DNA of 64,000 bases from UBA2031 sp037189985. Lineage in GTDB: Bacteria > Pseudomonadota > Gammaproteobacteria > Pseudomonadales > Moraxellaceae. Shown piece after piece: positions 9,167 to 17,267 of this stretch. The notes below the pieces were generated by a model. The model was not told the DNA's origin and ran no database searches. It worked only from the letters and a program-made list of their open reading frames with translations. Each line of letters begins with the position of its first letter. Position 1 is the stretch's first letter. The stretch is taken from the NCBI GenBank assembly GCA_037189985.1, contig JBBCJX010000012.1, forward strand, positions 62,001-126,000, written 5' to 3'. The position numbers were made by a program, and so were the translations under genes.

Positions 9167-10248
9167 GCCGTCCCGACGATCCCCGCCAGAAAGATGTGCA
9201 CGACGACACAAGCGACGGCGAACTGCATGACAGCACCATCAGCCAGCTCTATCGCCAGCTCCCGGATGAGTCGCCTCGACAAGCCACTGATGAGGCCATT
9301 CTTGCCGCAGCACGGCGTGCCGTATCAGCAGGGCCACGCAAGCCAGGATTTTCACCCGCCCTGCAACGGCTGACAGCAAGCGCCGCCGTATTCGTGCTGG
9401 GTATCGCACTGGTCGTGCAGTGGCAATACCGCGAGCCTGATCAGCTTGCCGATGTGCTGGCCACTTCATCCGGCAATGCACTGCCTGAGAGAATGTCACA
9501 GGCAGAATCTCCCTCCAGTCCTGCCGAGCAACCTGCCGATTCGGCAACCACTGCACCCACAACTGCTCCGACAACCACAACAGCAGAGAAGAAAAAATCT
9601 GCTGAGATGAAAATGGCACAGCAAGTGGCCCGCGCGCTGAAACAGGAAAAGGCAGAGGAACAGGACGGAGAACAAAACCCACCCCTGCCTGTCACCCCCG
9701 TACCGGCAGCTGCACCACCTGTATCCGCATTGGCAGCAGAGCATGCCAGCAGGCTGTCGGCACGCCGTGAACGGAATGCCTTGCAGGAAGAATCCTTCAT
9801 GGCGGCGCCCGCATCAGCTTTCGCACCAGCGCCTTCTGTCGACACCATGATCTCCCGCCCTCTGGCAAACACAGAACTTCATGAGCAAGAAAAATCCCTG
9901 ATGCCAGGATTGCTGCCTTATCAGCGTGCCATGCAAATGCGCGAATGGCAGTCTGCGCTCGACCTCATGCCACCCGTCACGGGAAAAACCCCTTATAGCC
10001 AGCAAGTGGATCGCGATCTGCTGGGTCAGTTACTGGGAGAAAAACAAAAACCAGCTTGCATGAAGCCATCACAGCGCAATTCAGGCCCTGACTTCCTGCT
10101 TTGCCAGCTGCTGGAGAAACATGCCGGTGGCAATGCCCTAGCCGCGGATACTCTGCAACAGCTCCATGATGCCGGCCTCATGAGTGGCGCACTGGAATAT
10201 CGTCGCGAAGCTCTCAGGGAACTTACGATCTCTGGAAAAATCCAGTAG
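9163..10248 (+). CDS. Single-pass membrane protein, putative anti-sigma factor
   Basis: The 361-residue product starts in an ATGA overlap with the sigma gene. Residues 1-60 are hydrophilic and would be cytosolic; one transmembrane helix lies near residues 70-85 (AAVFVLGIALVV). The periplasmic part is a long Pro/Thr/Ala-rich, Lys/Glu-rich linker ending in a C-terminal domain of about 130 residues with an ADTLQQLHDAGL-type helix. No HxxxCxxC zinc-binding anti-sigma motif is present, so it is not a classical ZAS-domain protein. The anti-sigma role rests on gene order and topology. Convergent with the holin-like gene behind a bidirectional terminator. Confidence 0.6.
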   Translation: MSRPDDPRQKDVHDDTSDGELHDSTISQLYRQLPDESPRQATDEAILAAARRAVSAGPRKPGFSPALQRLTASAAVFVLGIALVVQWQYREPDQLADVLATSSGNALPERMSQAESPSSPAEQPADSATTAPTTAPTTTTAEKKKSAEMKMAQQVARALKQEKAEEQDGEQNPPLPVTPVPAAAPPVSALAAEHASRLSARRERNALQEESFMAAPASAFAPAPSVDTMISRPLANTELHEQEKSLMPGLLPYQRAMQMREWQSALDLMPPVTGKTPYSQQVDRDLLGQLLGEKQKPACMKPSQRNSGPDFLLCQLLEKHAGGNALAADTLQQLHDAGLMSGALEYRREALRELTISGKIQ

Positions 10249-10298
10249 CAGAATTGAACAGCCCCATCACCAGCAGCAAGAAAGGGAGCCATGTACAT

Positions 10299-10338
10299 CC
10301 CATAAAAAATCCCGCGATCGTGCGGGATTTTTTATGGG
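10299..10338. terminator. Bidirectional terminator between convergent genes
   Basis: A 17-base perfect stem built from CCCATAAAAAAT and CCCGC, with a 6-base loop, has A-rich and T-rich flanks inside the arms, so it can act on both strands. It sits 51 bases after the anti-sigma-like gene and 19 bases after the end of the minus-strand membrane gene. Confidence 0.9.
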
Positions 10339-10356
10339 CGAATGTTATTGCAGGCC

Positions 10357-10755
10357 TTACTGCTCATCCCTCGGCAATTTCTCGATTTTCACGGCGAAAC
10401 GGTTTTTCCCCGTCAGCATCGTGCCGATTGCCTGCAGCACGGCAATGATGAACCAGGCGCCCAGCGCCGACCAGAAACCGTCAAGGGTGAAACCGGGCAG
10501 GAACCAGGACACCAGGCCCAGCATGGCGGCATTGATGACCAAAAGGAAAAGACCCAACGTGAGGATGGTAGCAGGCAGGGTGAGCAGGATGAGCACCGGC
10601 CGCACCACCGTATTGGCAATGCCCAGCAGCAAGGCGGCCCAGAACAGGGTCGAGGGCTGCGCTACGTTCACGCCATCCAGCCAGACGGAGGCAAGGCCGA
10701 GTCCTGCTGCACTCAGCAGCAGGCGCAAGATCATCTGATACAGCATGGAAGGCAT
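10357..10755 (-). CDS. Small four-helix membrane protein, phage holin superfamily IV / YvlD-like
   Basis: The 132-residue product is almost entirely four hydrophobic helices: LRLLLSAAGLGLASVW, TLFWAALLLGIANTV, ILLTLPATILTLGLFLLVINAAM and FWSALGAWFIIAVLQAIG. The phrase NTVVRPVLILLTLPATILTLG is characteristic of the family (COG1950), whose cellular role is unsettled despite the holin name. The C-terminal 18 residues are charged and cytosolic. The start could be the ATG at residue 1, 4 or 8; no ribosome-binding site decides it. Stand-alone gene. Confidence 0.8.
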   Translation of the reverse strand: MPSMLYQMILRLLLSAAGLGLASVWLDGVNVAQPSTLFWAALLLGIANTVVRPVLILLTLPATILTLGLFLLVINAAMLGLVSWFLPGFTLDGFWSALGAWFIIAVLQAIGTMLTGKNRFAVKIEKLPRDEQ

Positions 10756-10829
10756 CCGGCAGAAATGAAGAGGCCGCTACAGTAGCGGCCGCTTTCGGGA
10801 GGAACAAGTGCAGGCTGTTTACCTGATGG

Positions 10830-11732
10830 CTAAACCTGCAAGCGTGCCTGTGCAGGGCGCCAGCGCACCGGGCGAGCACGCAGGGGATAGATACCACGAA
10901 TCGGCAGCTGCTTCCGGGAACCCTGCCGGGAGTGCCGGTAATCACAGGCAGACAGCAGAACGGAATTGCAGATCATGCCGTCCGGAATGTGCTGCCGGAT
11001 TTCTGCATGGAATTCCGGCAACTGGCTCCAGTGCAGATGGGGTTTGATGTGATGAGCTGTGTGGTAACCAAGATTCCAGGAAATGAAATTGTAAAGCCGG
11101 CTGGTGGAATTGCGTGACGCAGTGAATTCGGAGTCCGTGTCCAGATCGGAATGTTGCATGTAGGTATTGTCCAACAACCCCAGGTACATGAAGGGCATGG
11201 GCAGGACGAAAAGCAGCAATGCCTTTGCCGGATCAATCAGCAGGAAAACACCCAGAACAGCAAGGCTGACGCTGCCCCACACCTTGAAGCGACGGAAGAG
11301 CTCCGGGAAATCACGGCCTATGCGCCAGATTTCCGGATAAATGCGCAGGGCACCCACAATATCGTAGCGGATGCGCGACATGACCCTGCCATCCGGCAAG
11401 CGCCAGTTCGCCGGGTCTTTTTCCTGATCCAGATAATCCTTGTGATGCCCCAAGTTGTGATGGATGGTCCAGGCATAAGGCGGAATGCCGACTTCCAGGA
11501 AAAGAATCACTTCATAGGCACGGTTCATCCACGGGCGGGTGAACGTGGGCACATGATGGTGATTGTGGGAGATGGAGCCTGGCATGGCAGAGAATGACAA
11601 CAGTGCGAGCATCACCCCGGCGACAATCCAGAGAGAATCGACCAGAAAGAAGGTACATAGCTGGATGATGAAAATGCCGAACACTACAAGGCTGGGAGCA
11701 ATATCCTCCCGATGGCGGTAAAGCTGGCGCAT
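10830..11732 (-). CDS. Membrane fatty acid desaturase
   Basis: The 300-residue integral membrane protein introduces double bonds into acyl chains with O2 and a di-iron centre. The His boxes are HNHHH (56-60), HHNLGHH (91-97) and HTAHH (224-228), followed by KPHLHW. Hydrophobic pairs lie at about residues 13-50, 70-90 and 150-190. The last 40 residues are basic and Arg-rich. A strong AAGGAGGAG site precedes the ATG. The region upstream is shared with the divergent di-iron protein gene and holds a perfect FNR/Anr box, which would suit an O2-dependent lipid enzyme, though the box is about 190 bases away from this start. Substrate and regiospecificity are not readable. Confidence 0.88.
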   Translation of the reverse strand: MRQLYRHREDIAPSLVVFGIFIIQLCTFFLVDSLWIVAGVMLALLSFSAMPGSISHNHHHVPTFTRPWMNRAYEVILFLEVGIPPYAWTIHHNLGHHKDYLDQEKDPANWRLPDGRVMSRIRYDIVGALRIYPEIWRIGRDFPELFRRFKVWGSVSLAVLGVFLLIDPAKALLLFVLPMPFMYLGLLDNTYMQHSDLDTDSEFTASRNSTSRLYNFISWNLGYHTAHHIKPHLHWSQLPEFHAEIRQHIPDGMICNSVLLSACDYRHSRQGSRKQLPIRGIYPLRARPVRWRPAQARLQV

Positions 11733-11921
11733 GTCTCCTCCTTGTTCGCGCGGCCGGGTTTTTTGTTTTTCTGCGCCCGATGGCGTTTCTTTTTATCGAA
11801 CCCGTTCCGGATTCCTTCCGGCCTGACTCACACCGTAGTACTTTTGTTGCAGCGACTGAATACCCGTTCGTCAGGCTAATGCGCCTTAAATACCCAATCT
11901 GGTACATGCGTACGATGACGG

Positions 11922-11935
11922 TTGATGCAGATCAA
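11922..11935. promoter_or_regulatory. Perfect FNR/Anr box
   Basis: TTGATGCAGATCAA matches the consensus TTGAT-N4-ATCAA at all ten defined positions. It lies 57 bases before the ATG of the oxygen-binding di-iron protein, suitable for a class II activator site near -41. FNR and Anr are oxygen-labile [4Fe-4S] regulators that bind this site under low oxygen. Confidence 0.8.
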
Positions 11936-11991
11936 TGCCCTGTCCGGGCAGTCAGGCAGGATGAAAGCCTCCTCCCTGAAAGACCGTTGCC

Positions 11992-12792
11992 ATGAACTCT
12001 CCGCTTTCGCTGTCCGCTGCCCATGTGCTCTTCGACAATGGGGAGCACAAATGCATCAGCTTCTCCTCGCTCGTGAAAGGCGAAGGGGTACAGGCCAACC
12101 AGTTCCTCATCGTGCACAAAGGCCATGCCGCCGTGATCGACCCGGGCGGCGACCTCACCTACACGCCGCTGACCATCGAGCTCAGCAAGCATGTGAAGCT
12201 GCAGGACCTGGATTATGTGATCGCCTCGCACCAGGACCCGGACATCATTTCCTCCATGCCACGCTGGCTCATGCACACCCGCGCCACCATCGTCGCCTCC
12301 AAGCTCTGGGCCCGCTTCCTGCCCCACCTGTCTTCGACCTACATAACGAGCCGCATGACCGAGGACTTCACCGAACGCCTCATGGAACTGCCGGACAAGG
12401 GTGGCCTGATTCCCTTGGGAGACAGCGTGATCAAGGCTGTTCCCGCCCATTTCCTGCATTCCGTGGGCAACTTCCAGTTCTACGACCCTGTCTCGAAGAT
12501 CCTGTTTTCAGGTGACATGGGCGCTTCGCTGGTGGATGACGCCAACGAAGCCGTGCAGGACTTCGAGGCCCACATTCCCACCATGCGTGGTTTCCACCAG
12601 CGCTACATGTGCAGCCGGCGTGTCATCCGCCTCTGGGCCGACATGGTGCGGACCATGGACGTGGACATGATGGTGCCGCAGCACGGCCGCCCCTTTCAGG
12701 GCGAGGCCATGATCCACCGCTTCCTGGACTGGGCCAGCGAACTGGAGTGCGGCATCGACCTGCTGACGCAACTGGACTATCGCTGCCCCTGA
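11992..12792 (+). CDS. Oxygen-binding di-iron protein (metallo-beta-lactamase fold)
   Basis: The 266-residue product resembles the di-iron half of flavodiiron proteins, without the flavodoxin domain. Metal-ligand candidates are SHQDPD (His80, Asp82, Asp84), His153 or His156 in PAHFLHSVGNF, Asp175 in FSGDMG and His231 in VPQHGRP. The first motif has Asp where classical flavodiiron proteins have Glu (HxExD). Proteins of this ODP group bind or reduce O2 or NO; in chemotaxis bacteria some act as O2 sensors. An FNR/Anr box upstream suggests induction at low oxygen. The ribosome-binding site is weak. The next gene follows after 79 bases. Confidence 0.82.
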   Translation: MNSPLSLSAAHVLFDNGEHKCISFSSLVKGEGVQANQFLIVHKGHAAVIDPGGDLTYTPLTIELSKHVKLQDLDYVIASHQDPDIISSMPRWLMHTRATIVASKLWARFLPHLSSTYITSRMTEDFTERLMELPDKGGLIPLGDSVIKAVPAHFLHSVGNFQFYDPVSKILFSGDMGASLVDDANEAVQDFEAHIPTMRGFHQRYMCSRRVIRLWADMVRTMDVDMMVPQHGRPFQGEAMIHRFLDWASELECGIDLLTQLDYRCP

Positions 12793-12871
12793 AATCCCTC
12801 ACAGCCACAGGACAGGACTGTCCTCGACAAACCGCAAGACATGGGCAGAATGCCGTCAGGAGGTTCTGCCC

Positions 12872-13381
12872 ATGCCCCGCCTTTCTCTTGCCCGCTTCTT
12901 CACCCACTTGCTGCATACACCGCTTGCCACGCGACGGGCCTTTCCTGCCAGCGTGCAGGAACACATACGCCAGGAAATTGCCGACGGCGAGAAAACTCAT
13001 CGAGGCGAAATCCGTTTCGTGGTGGAGGGCGACTGGCCACTGGGAGACTTGCTGGCCGGCAAGGACATCCGTGACCGGGCCCTCGAAGTCTTTGGGCTTG
13101 CGCGGGTCTGGGATACCCGCGAGAACTCGGGCCTGCTGATCTACATCCTGCTCTGCGAGCACCGCGTGGAAGTGCTTGCTGACCGCGGGCTGCATGGCGC
13201 CGTGGATGCCGGCGAATGGGAAGGGCTCTGCACCCGGCTCACTGCTGCCTTCCGCCAGGGGAATTTCGAGACGGGCAGCGTGGAAGCCATCGCCTTTGCC
13301 AACCAACTCCTCAGCCGCCACTTCCCGGCACTGGACGACAACCCCAACGAACTGCCGGACATGCCCATCGTGCTGCGCTGA
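12872..13381 (+). CDS. TPM-domain protein (COG3762)
   Basis: The 169-residue product carries a TPM (TLP18.3/Psb32/MOLO-1) domain: EIRFVVEG near residue 45, then TRENSGLLIYILLCEHRVEVLADRGLH near 85-110. It has no signal peptide or membrane helix, in line with the cytosolic COG3762 members rather than the secreted YgcG type. Those usually stand in LemA-YgcG-TPM operons; no LemA or YgcG gene is present here, so this is a solitary copy. AGGAGG lies 8 bases before the ATG. Molecular role unknown. Confidence 0.78.
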   Translation: MPRLSLARFFTHLLHTPLATRRAFPASVQEHIRQEIADGEKTHRGEIRFVVEGDWPLGDLLAGKDIRDRALEVFGLARVWDTRENSGLLIYILLCEHRVEVLADRGLHGAVDAGEWEGLCTRLTAAFRQGNFETGSVEAIAFANQLLSRHFPALDDNPNELPDMPIVLR

Positions 13382-13472
13382 GCCCGCACTTTCACTTGCT
13401 TGCAGAAGGCTGGCCCCGGCCTGCTGTCCCGCGTTACCCTCAACAGCCGACCTGACCGAGACGAGACGCATC

Positions 13473-14612
13473 ATGTCCTCGCCCGACCTCAGGCAGATGC
13501 TGTCTGCCCTCATCAATACGCCCAGCGTGAGCTGCACCGACCCCGGCCTGGATCAGGGCAACCGCGCCGTGGTGGAACAGCTCGCCGACTGGCTCACGCC
13601 GCTGGGCTTTGCTTGCGAAATCATGGACGTGGCCCCCGGCAAGGCCAACCTCATCGCAACGCTGGGCCAGGGCCCCGGCGGCCTCGTGCTGGCCGGGCAC
13701 ACGGACACCGTGCCCTTCAACGCCGAACTCTGGCGCTTCGATCCGTTCACGCTGACGGAGGCCGACGGCAAGCTCTTCGGCCTCGGCACCGCCGACATGA
13801 AAGGCTTCTTCCCGCTGGCCATCGAGGCCGCCCGGGAATTCCTGGCCACGCCGCTGAAAGCGCCCCTCATCATCCTCGCCACCTGCGACGAAGAATCCTC
13901 CATGGCCGGCGCCAAGGCGCTGGTGAAGGCCGGCCGGCCACAGGCCCGCTTCGCCGTGATCGGCGAGCCCACCAGCCTCAAGCCCGTGCGCCTGCATAAG
14001 GGAGTGATGATGGAGCGGGTGCGCATCACCGGCCGCAGCGGCCATTCCAGCGACCCTTCGCTGGGCGCCAGCGCGCTGGATGCCATGAACGCCGTCATCA
14101 ACGAACTGGTGGCCTGGCGCGGCGAGTTGCAGGCGCGTTACCGCAACCCGGTGTTCACCGTGCCCGTGCCCACACTCAACCTGGGCTGCATCCACGGCGG
14201 CGACAATCCCAACCGCATCTGCCCTTCCTGTGAACTGCAGTACGACATCCGCCCCCTGCCGGGCATGGTCATGTCCGAACTGCGCGAGGAAGTCCGGCAG
14301 CGCCTCGCGCCCTTGGCACCGCGCTTCGGCGTGGAGATCGTGGCCGAGCCCATCTTCTCGGGCGTGCCCGCCGTGGAAACCCCGGCCGATTCGCCTCTGG
14401 TGCAGGCCGTGGAACGGCTCACCGGCCACACGGCCGGCGCCGTGGCCTTCGGCACCGAGGCGCCCTACTTCCGCAAAATGGGCATGGATGCCATCGTGCT
14501 AGGCCCCGGCGGCATCGAGCAGGCCCACCAGCCAGACGAATTCATCCGGCTCGATAGCATCACGCCTACCGTACAACTGCTGCGCAGCCTCATCCGCGAG
14601 TTCTGTCTCTAA
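13473..14612 (+). CDS. argE: Acetylornithine deacetylase
   Basis: ArgE removes the acetyl group from N-acetylornithine to give ornithine in arginine synthesis. The 379-residue product has the M20 metallopeptidase layout: GHTDTVP (His76, Asp78), GLGTADMKGFF, the catalytic Glu pair in CDEESSM, then the dimerisation domain (HKGVMMERVRITGRSGHSSDP) and the C-terminal metal-binding region GTEAPYF and QAHQPDEFI. I take the ATG giving MSSPDLRQML; the same frame is open further upstream but overlaps the TPM gene. argA lies about 2.7 kb downstream, separated by the WG-repeat operon. Confidence 0.9.
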   Translation: MSSPDLRQMLSALINTPSVSCTDPGLDQGNRAVVEQLADWLTPLGFACEIMDVAPGKANLIATLGQGPGGLVLAGHTDTVPFNAELWRFDPFTLTEADGKLFGLGTADMKGFFPLAIEAAREFLATPLKAPLIILATCDEESSMAGAKALVKAGRPQARFAVIGEPTSLKPVRLHKGVMMERVRITGRSGHSSDPSLGASALDAMNAVINELVAWRGELQARYRNPVFTVPVPTLNLGCIHGGDNPNRICPSCELQYDIRPLPGMVMSELREEVRQRLAPLAPRFGVEIVAEPIFSGVPAVETPADSPLVQAVERLTGHTAGAVAFGTEAPYFRKMGMDAIVLGPGGIEQAHQPDEFIRLDSITPTVQLLRSLIREFCL

Positions 14613-14774
14613 GCTCCGGCTTTGCCGTCTCCCGCCGGGAAGGCGGCGTGGCTTCGTCTGCCGTTACGGCCGTTATGTCCGAAAGCTGCGCATCACCCTC
14701 GTTCAGGGGATGCGAATCGCGTGACGGTCGTTGCTAGAGTTCGGCCACTGTCTTTCCGACAAGGAATCCTTCCC

Positions 14775-16109
14775 ATGGCCGTTCGCGCCACGTTCGTTTC
14801 CCTGCCCGCCCTCTTCGGCCTGTTGCTGGCCGCCAGCACCGCTTTCGCCGAGCCGGCTCCACAACCTTTCTGTACCGGCGACTGCAACGGTTACGGCGAA
14901 CGGAACTGGGGCTACCGCTGGCCGGATGGCCGCATTGCCATCACACCGGCCTACTCGGCGGCCGAACCCTTCAAGGAGGGACGCGCCGCCGTCATGGTCA
15001 AACCCATGCAGAAATGGGGCTACATCGACACCCAGGGCCAGGTGGTGATTCCGGCCCGCTTCGATCTCGCGTTGGGTTTTTCAGAAGAACGCGCTGCCGT
15101 GAAGTTGAAGCACAAGTGGGGCTACATCGACACCAGTGGCCGCGAAGTCGTGCCCCTCAGCTACGACACGGTGGGTCTCGCCTTCAGCAACGGCGTGGGC
15201 ACGCTCACCAAGGACTCGACCAAGGGCGACATGGCACTGGTCGACCGCGAGGGGAAACGGCTGACCGGTTTCAAATACAAGCGAATGGGCAAATGGTCAG
15301 AAGGGCTGGCGACAGCCACCACCGACCATGAAGAGTGGGGCTACCTGAACACCAGCGGGCGCGAAATCATCGGCATGAAGTACACACGCGCCCACGATTT
15401 TTCAGGAGGCCGCGCCTTGGTCGGCAAGGGCAAGGGCGACTCCCTGAAATGGGGCTATATCGACAGCCAGGGCAAGGAAGTCATTCCCGTGCGCTACCAC
15501 AAGCTGGACGCCTTCACGGAGGGCCTGGCCCTGGTCAGGGTCGACGACTTGCACGGCTACATCGACAGCAGCGGCAAGGAAATCGTGCCGGTCCGCTACC
15601 ACCGCCTCGGCCAGTTCAACAACGGCCTTGCCTATGCCGAGATCAAGAACAAGGCCGGCTATGTGGACCGCGAAGGGCGGGAAGTGATTCCTGTCATCCA
15701 CGATGCCATCGACAAATTGCCCAACGGGAATTTCCGCCTCCGGCAAGGCGACCGGCACGGCTTTGCCGACAGCCGCGGCCAGGCCCTCACGGGACTGAAA
15801 TACCGGAGCATTGACACCTTTGGCGAAGAAGGACTGGCTCGTGCCTGCACGGAAAACGGGAAATGTGGTTTCGTGGACGAGGGTGGCCGCGAAGTGATCC
15901 CGCCCCAGTTCGACGCCGCGCAAGATTTCCGCAACGGTTTTGCTGCCGTGAAACGCAACGAGAAATGGGGCTACGTGGACAGCCGCGGCCGCCTCATGAT
16001 CGGGCTGCGTTATGACAGCGCCACCGCCTTCGATGACAACGGCTTCGCCCAGGTCTCCGCCAATGGCCGCCGCTTCCGCATCGACAGCAATGGCCAGGAA
16101 GCGCCATGA
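14775..16109 (+). CDS. Secreted WG-repeat protein
   Basis: The 444-residue product has a Sec signal peptide (SLPALFGLLLAASTAFAEP) and then a chain of about nine to ten WG repeats of roughly 35-45 residues, each built around WGYIDxxGxxVIP and a following F-x-x-G-x-A stretch. WG repeats form beta-rich protein-binding surfaces; no catalytic function is implied. I chose the ATG that gives MAVRATFV because it places the signal peptide at the N-terminus. Its stop overlaps the DUF3592 gene by 4 bases, so the three genes here are likely co-expressed. Confidence 0.85.
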   Translation: MAVRATFVSLPALFGLLLAASTAFAEPAPQPFCTGDCNGYGERNWGYRWPDGRIAITPAYSAAEPFKEGRAAVMVKPMQKWGYIDTQGQVVIPARFDLALGFSEERAAVKLKHKWGYIDTSGREVVPLSYDTVGLAFSNGVGTLTKDSTKGDMALVDREGKRLTGFKYKRMGKWSEGLATATTDHEEWGYLNTSGREIIGMKYTRAHDFSGGRALVGKGKGDSLKWGYIDSQGKEVIPVRYHKLDAFTEGLALVRVDDLHGYIDSSGKEIVPVRYHRLGQFNNGLAYAEIKNKAGYVDREGREVIPVIHDAIDKLPNGNFRLRQGDRHGFADSRGQALTGLKYRSIDTFGEEGLARACTENGKCGFVDEGGREVIPPQFDAAQDFRNGFAAVKRNEKWGYVDSRGRLMIGLRYDSATAFDDNGFAQVSANGRRFRIDSNGQEAP

Positions 16110-16624
16110 CCGGACTCTTCGCGCCGATCCCCGCCATCCTGCTGGGAGTCAGCCTGCTGGTGACGGCGCTGGTGCTTGTGGCCAGCTACCGGCAACGGCG
16201 CGAGGCACGCTTTCTGGCAAGCTGGCCGCCAACACCGGGCACCCTGCTGGAGATCCGGCTGGTAGCGGAAAAATCCAGCCTGCCCGACCCGGACCGCCGT
16301 CGCCTGCGCCAGACGCCCGTCACGCTTTATTCGCTGGAGGCACGCTACCGCTATCCCTCGCCGCAAGGCGAGCAAGAAGGCCGGAATGTGTTTGCCATCC
16401 CGGAAAGCAGCACCGACCGCGCCTGCATGGAGCGACACCTGGAAAAGCTGAAATCAGGCGGCCCGCTGGCCGTCCACGTCAATCCGGACAACTCAGCACA
16501 GAGCTACCTCATCCCGCCCACCTCACGCTTCTGGCACCATCACCGACTGGCATTGCTGATGGCCCTGCTGCTCTCCATCGCCGGCGCCTTGGTATGGCTG
16601 TTCTTCCCCCGCTCTCTTTCCTGA
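16106..16624 (+). CDS. DUF3592-like membrane protein
   Basis: The 172-residue product has an N-terminal transmembrane helix (IPAILLGVSLLVTALVLVASY) and a C-terminal one (LALLMALLLSIAGALVWLFF) around a periplasmic or cytosolic domain with WPPTPGTLLEIRLV, YRYPSPQGEQEG and VHVNPDNSAQSYL. That pattern (W-P-T-x-G, aromatic YRY, V-x-x-NP-x-x-S) fits DUF3592. Function unknown. ATGA overlap with the WG-repeat gene; the next membrane-protein gene starts 13 bases after its stop. Confidence 0.72.
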   Translation: MTGLFAPIPAILLGVSLLVTALVLVASYRQRREARFLASWPPTPGTLLEIRLVAEKSSLPDPDRRRLRQTPVTLYSLEARYRYPSPQGEQEGRNVFAIPESSTDRACMERHLEKLKSGGPLAVHVNPDNSAQSYLIPPTSRFWHHHRLALLMALLLSIAGALVWLFFPRSLS

Positions 16625-16637
16625 ACGGATACCGCCC

Positions 16638-17144
16638 ATGAACCCACCCTCCGTGCTGCTTTACCGCTCCGGCCGCGACCTGCTGCTGCGGGCCATGGAG
16701 ATCGTCACGCTCCTGCCAGTTGCCATCACGGTCTGGCTGCTCTCGCTCATGTCACCGGAGCAGGCCCTGGCCGACCTCGGCAGCCCGGCCGGCATCTGGG
16801 CCTTCCGCATCGGGCTCACGTTGGGCAGCGGCATCCTTTTCTATTCCTTCTTCTTCCTCCATGGCCGCTATGTGCTGTCAGTGGAGCTGCAGGGCGACGA
16901 TGTCCGCATCCGCTTCTGGACCGTGCTGGGCAGCCGCCTGCGGACCTGGCCGGTCTCGGCCTGGGGAGGCCGCAGCCTCTACCACAAGGGCGAACTCATC
17001 CTGCCGGGCCGCCCCGTGGTGCAAGCGCCCTGGATAGACATCCGGACGCCCGAGGGCAAAAAACTCATGATCGACGACCAGGGCGAATACCCGCAGGGCG
17101 TGGAAGCTCTGCTGACCGTGCTGACTCCGGGAGATGACGACTGA
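16638..17144 (+). CDS. Hypothetical membrane protein with two N-terminal helices
   Basis: I do not recognise this 168-residue product. Two hydrophobic helices (EIVTLLPVAITVWLLSLM and GIWAFRIGLTLGSGILFYSFFFL) lie at about residues 20-40 and 54-75. A soluble beta-rich C-terminal domain follows, with RYVLSVELQGDDVRIRFW and IDIRTPEGKKLMIDDQ, ending in an acidic GDDD tail. The layout recalls bacterial PH-like membrane domains, but I cannot confirm that. Third gene of the WG-repeat operon. Confidence 0.55.
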   Translation: MNPPSVLLYRSGRDLLLRAMEIVTLLPVAITVWLLSLMSPEQALADLGSPAGIWAFRIGLTLGSGILFYSFFFLHGRYVLSVELQGDDVRIRFWTVLGSRLRTWPVSAWGGRSLYHKGELILPGRPVVQAPWIDIRTPEGKKLMIDDQGEYPQGVEALLTVLTPGDDD

Positions 17145-17267
17145 AGGTGCCCGCAACTGAAGTCACCTCAACCACGGTCCTACAAACCGGGCGTCCTGTC
17201 CTCTACAATTCCGGCTTTCCCCGTTGCGAGCCTGACGCCCGTGAGCAACCAGCCTTTCCAGGACACC

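Noticed and set aside
9163..10248. Classical zinc-binding anti-sigma (ZAS) domain
   Set aside because: No HxxxCxxC motif occurs in the N-terminal segment, so only a putative anti-sigma role is claimed from topology and gene order.
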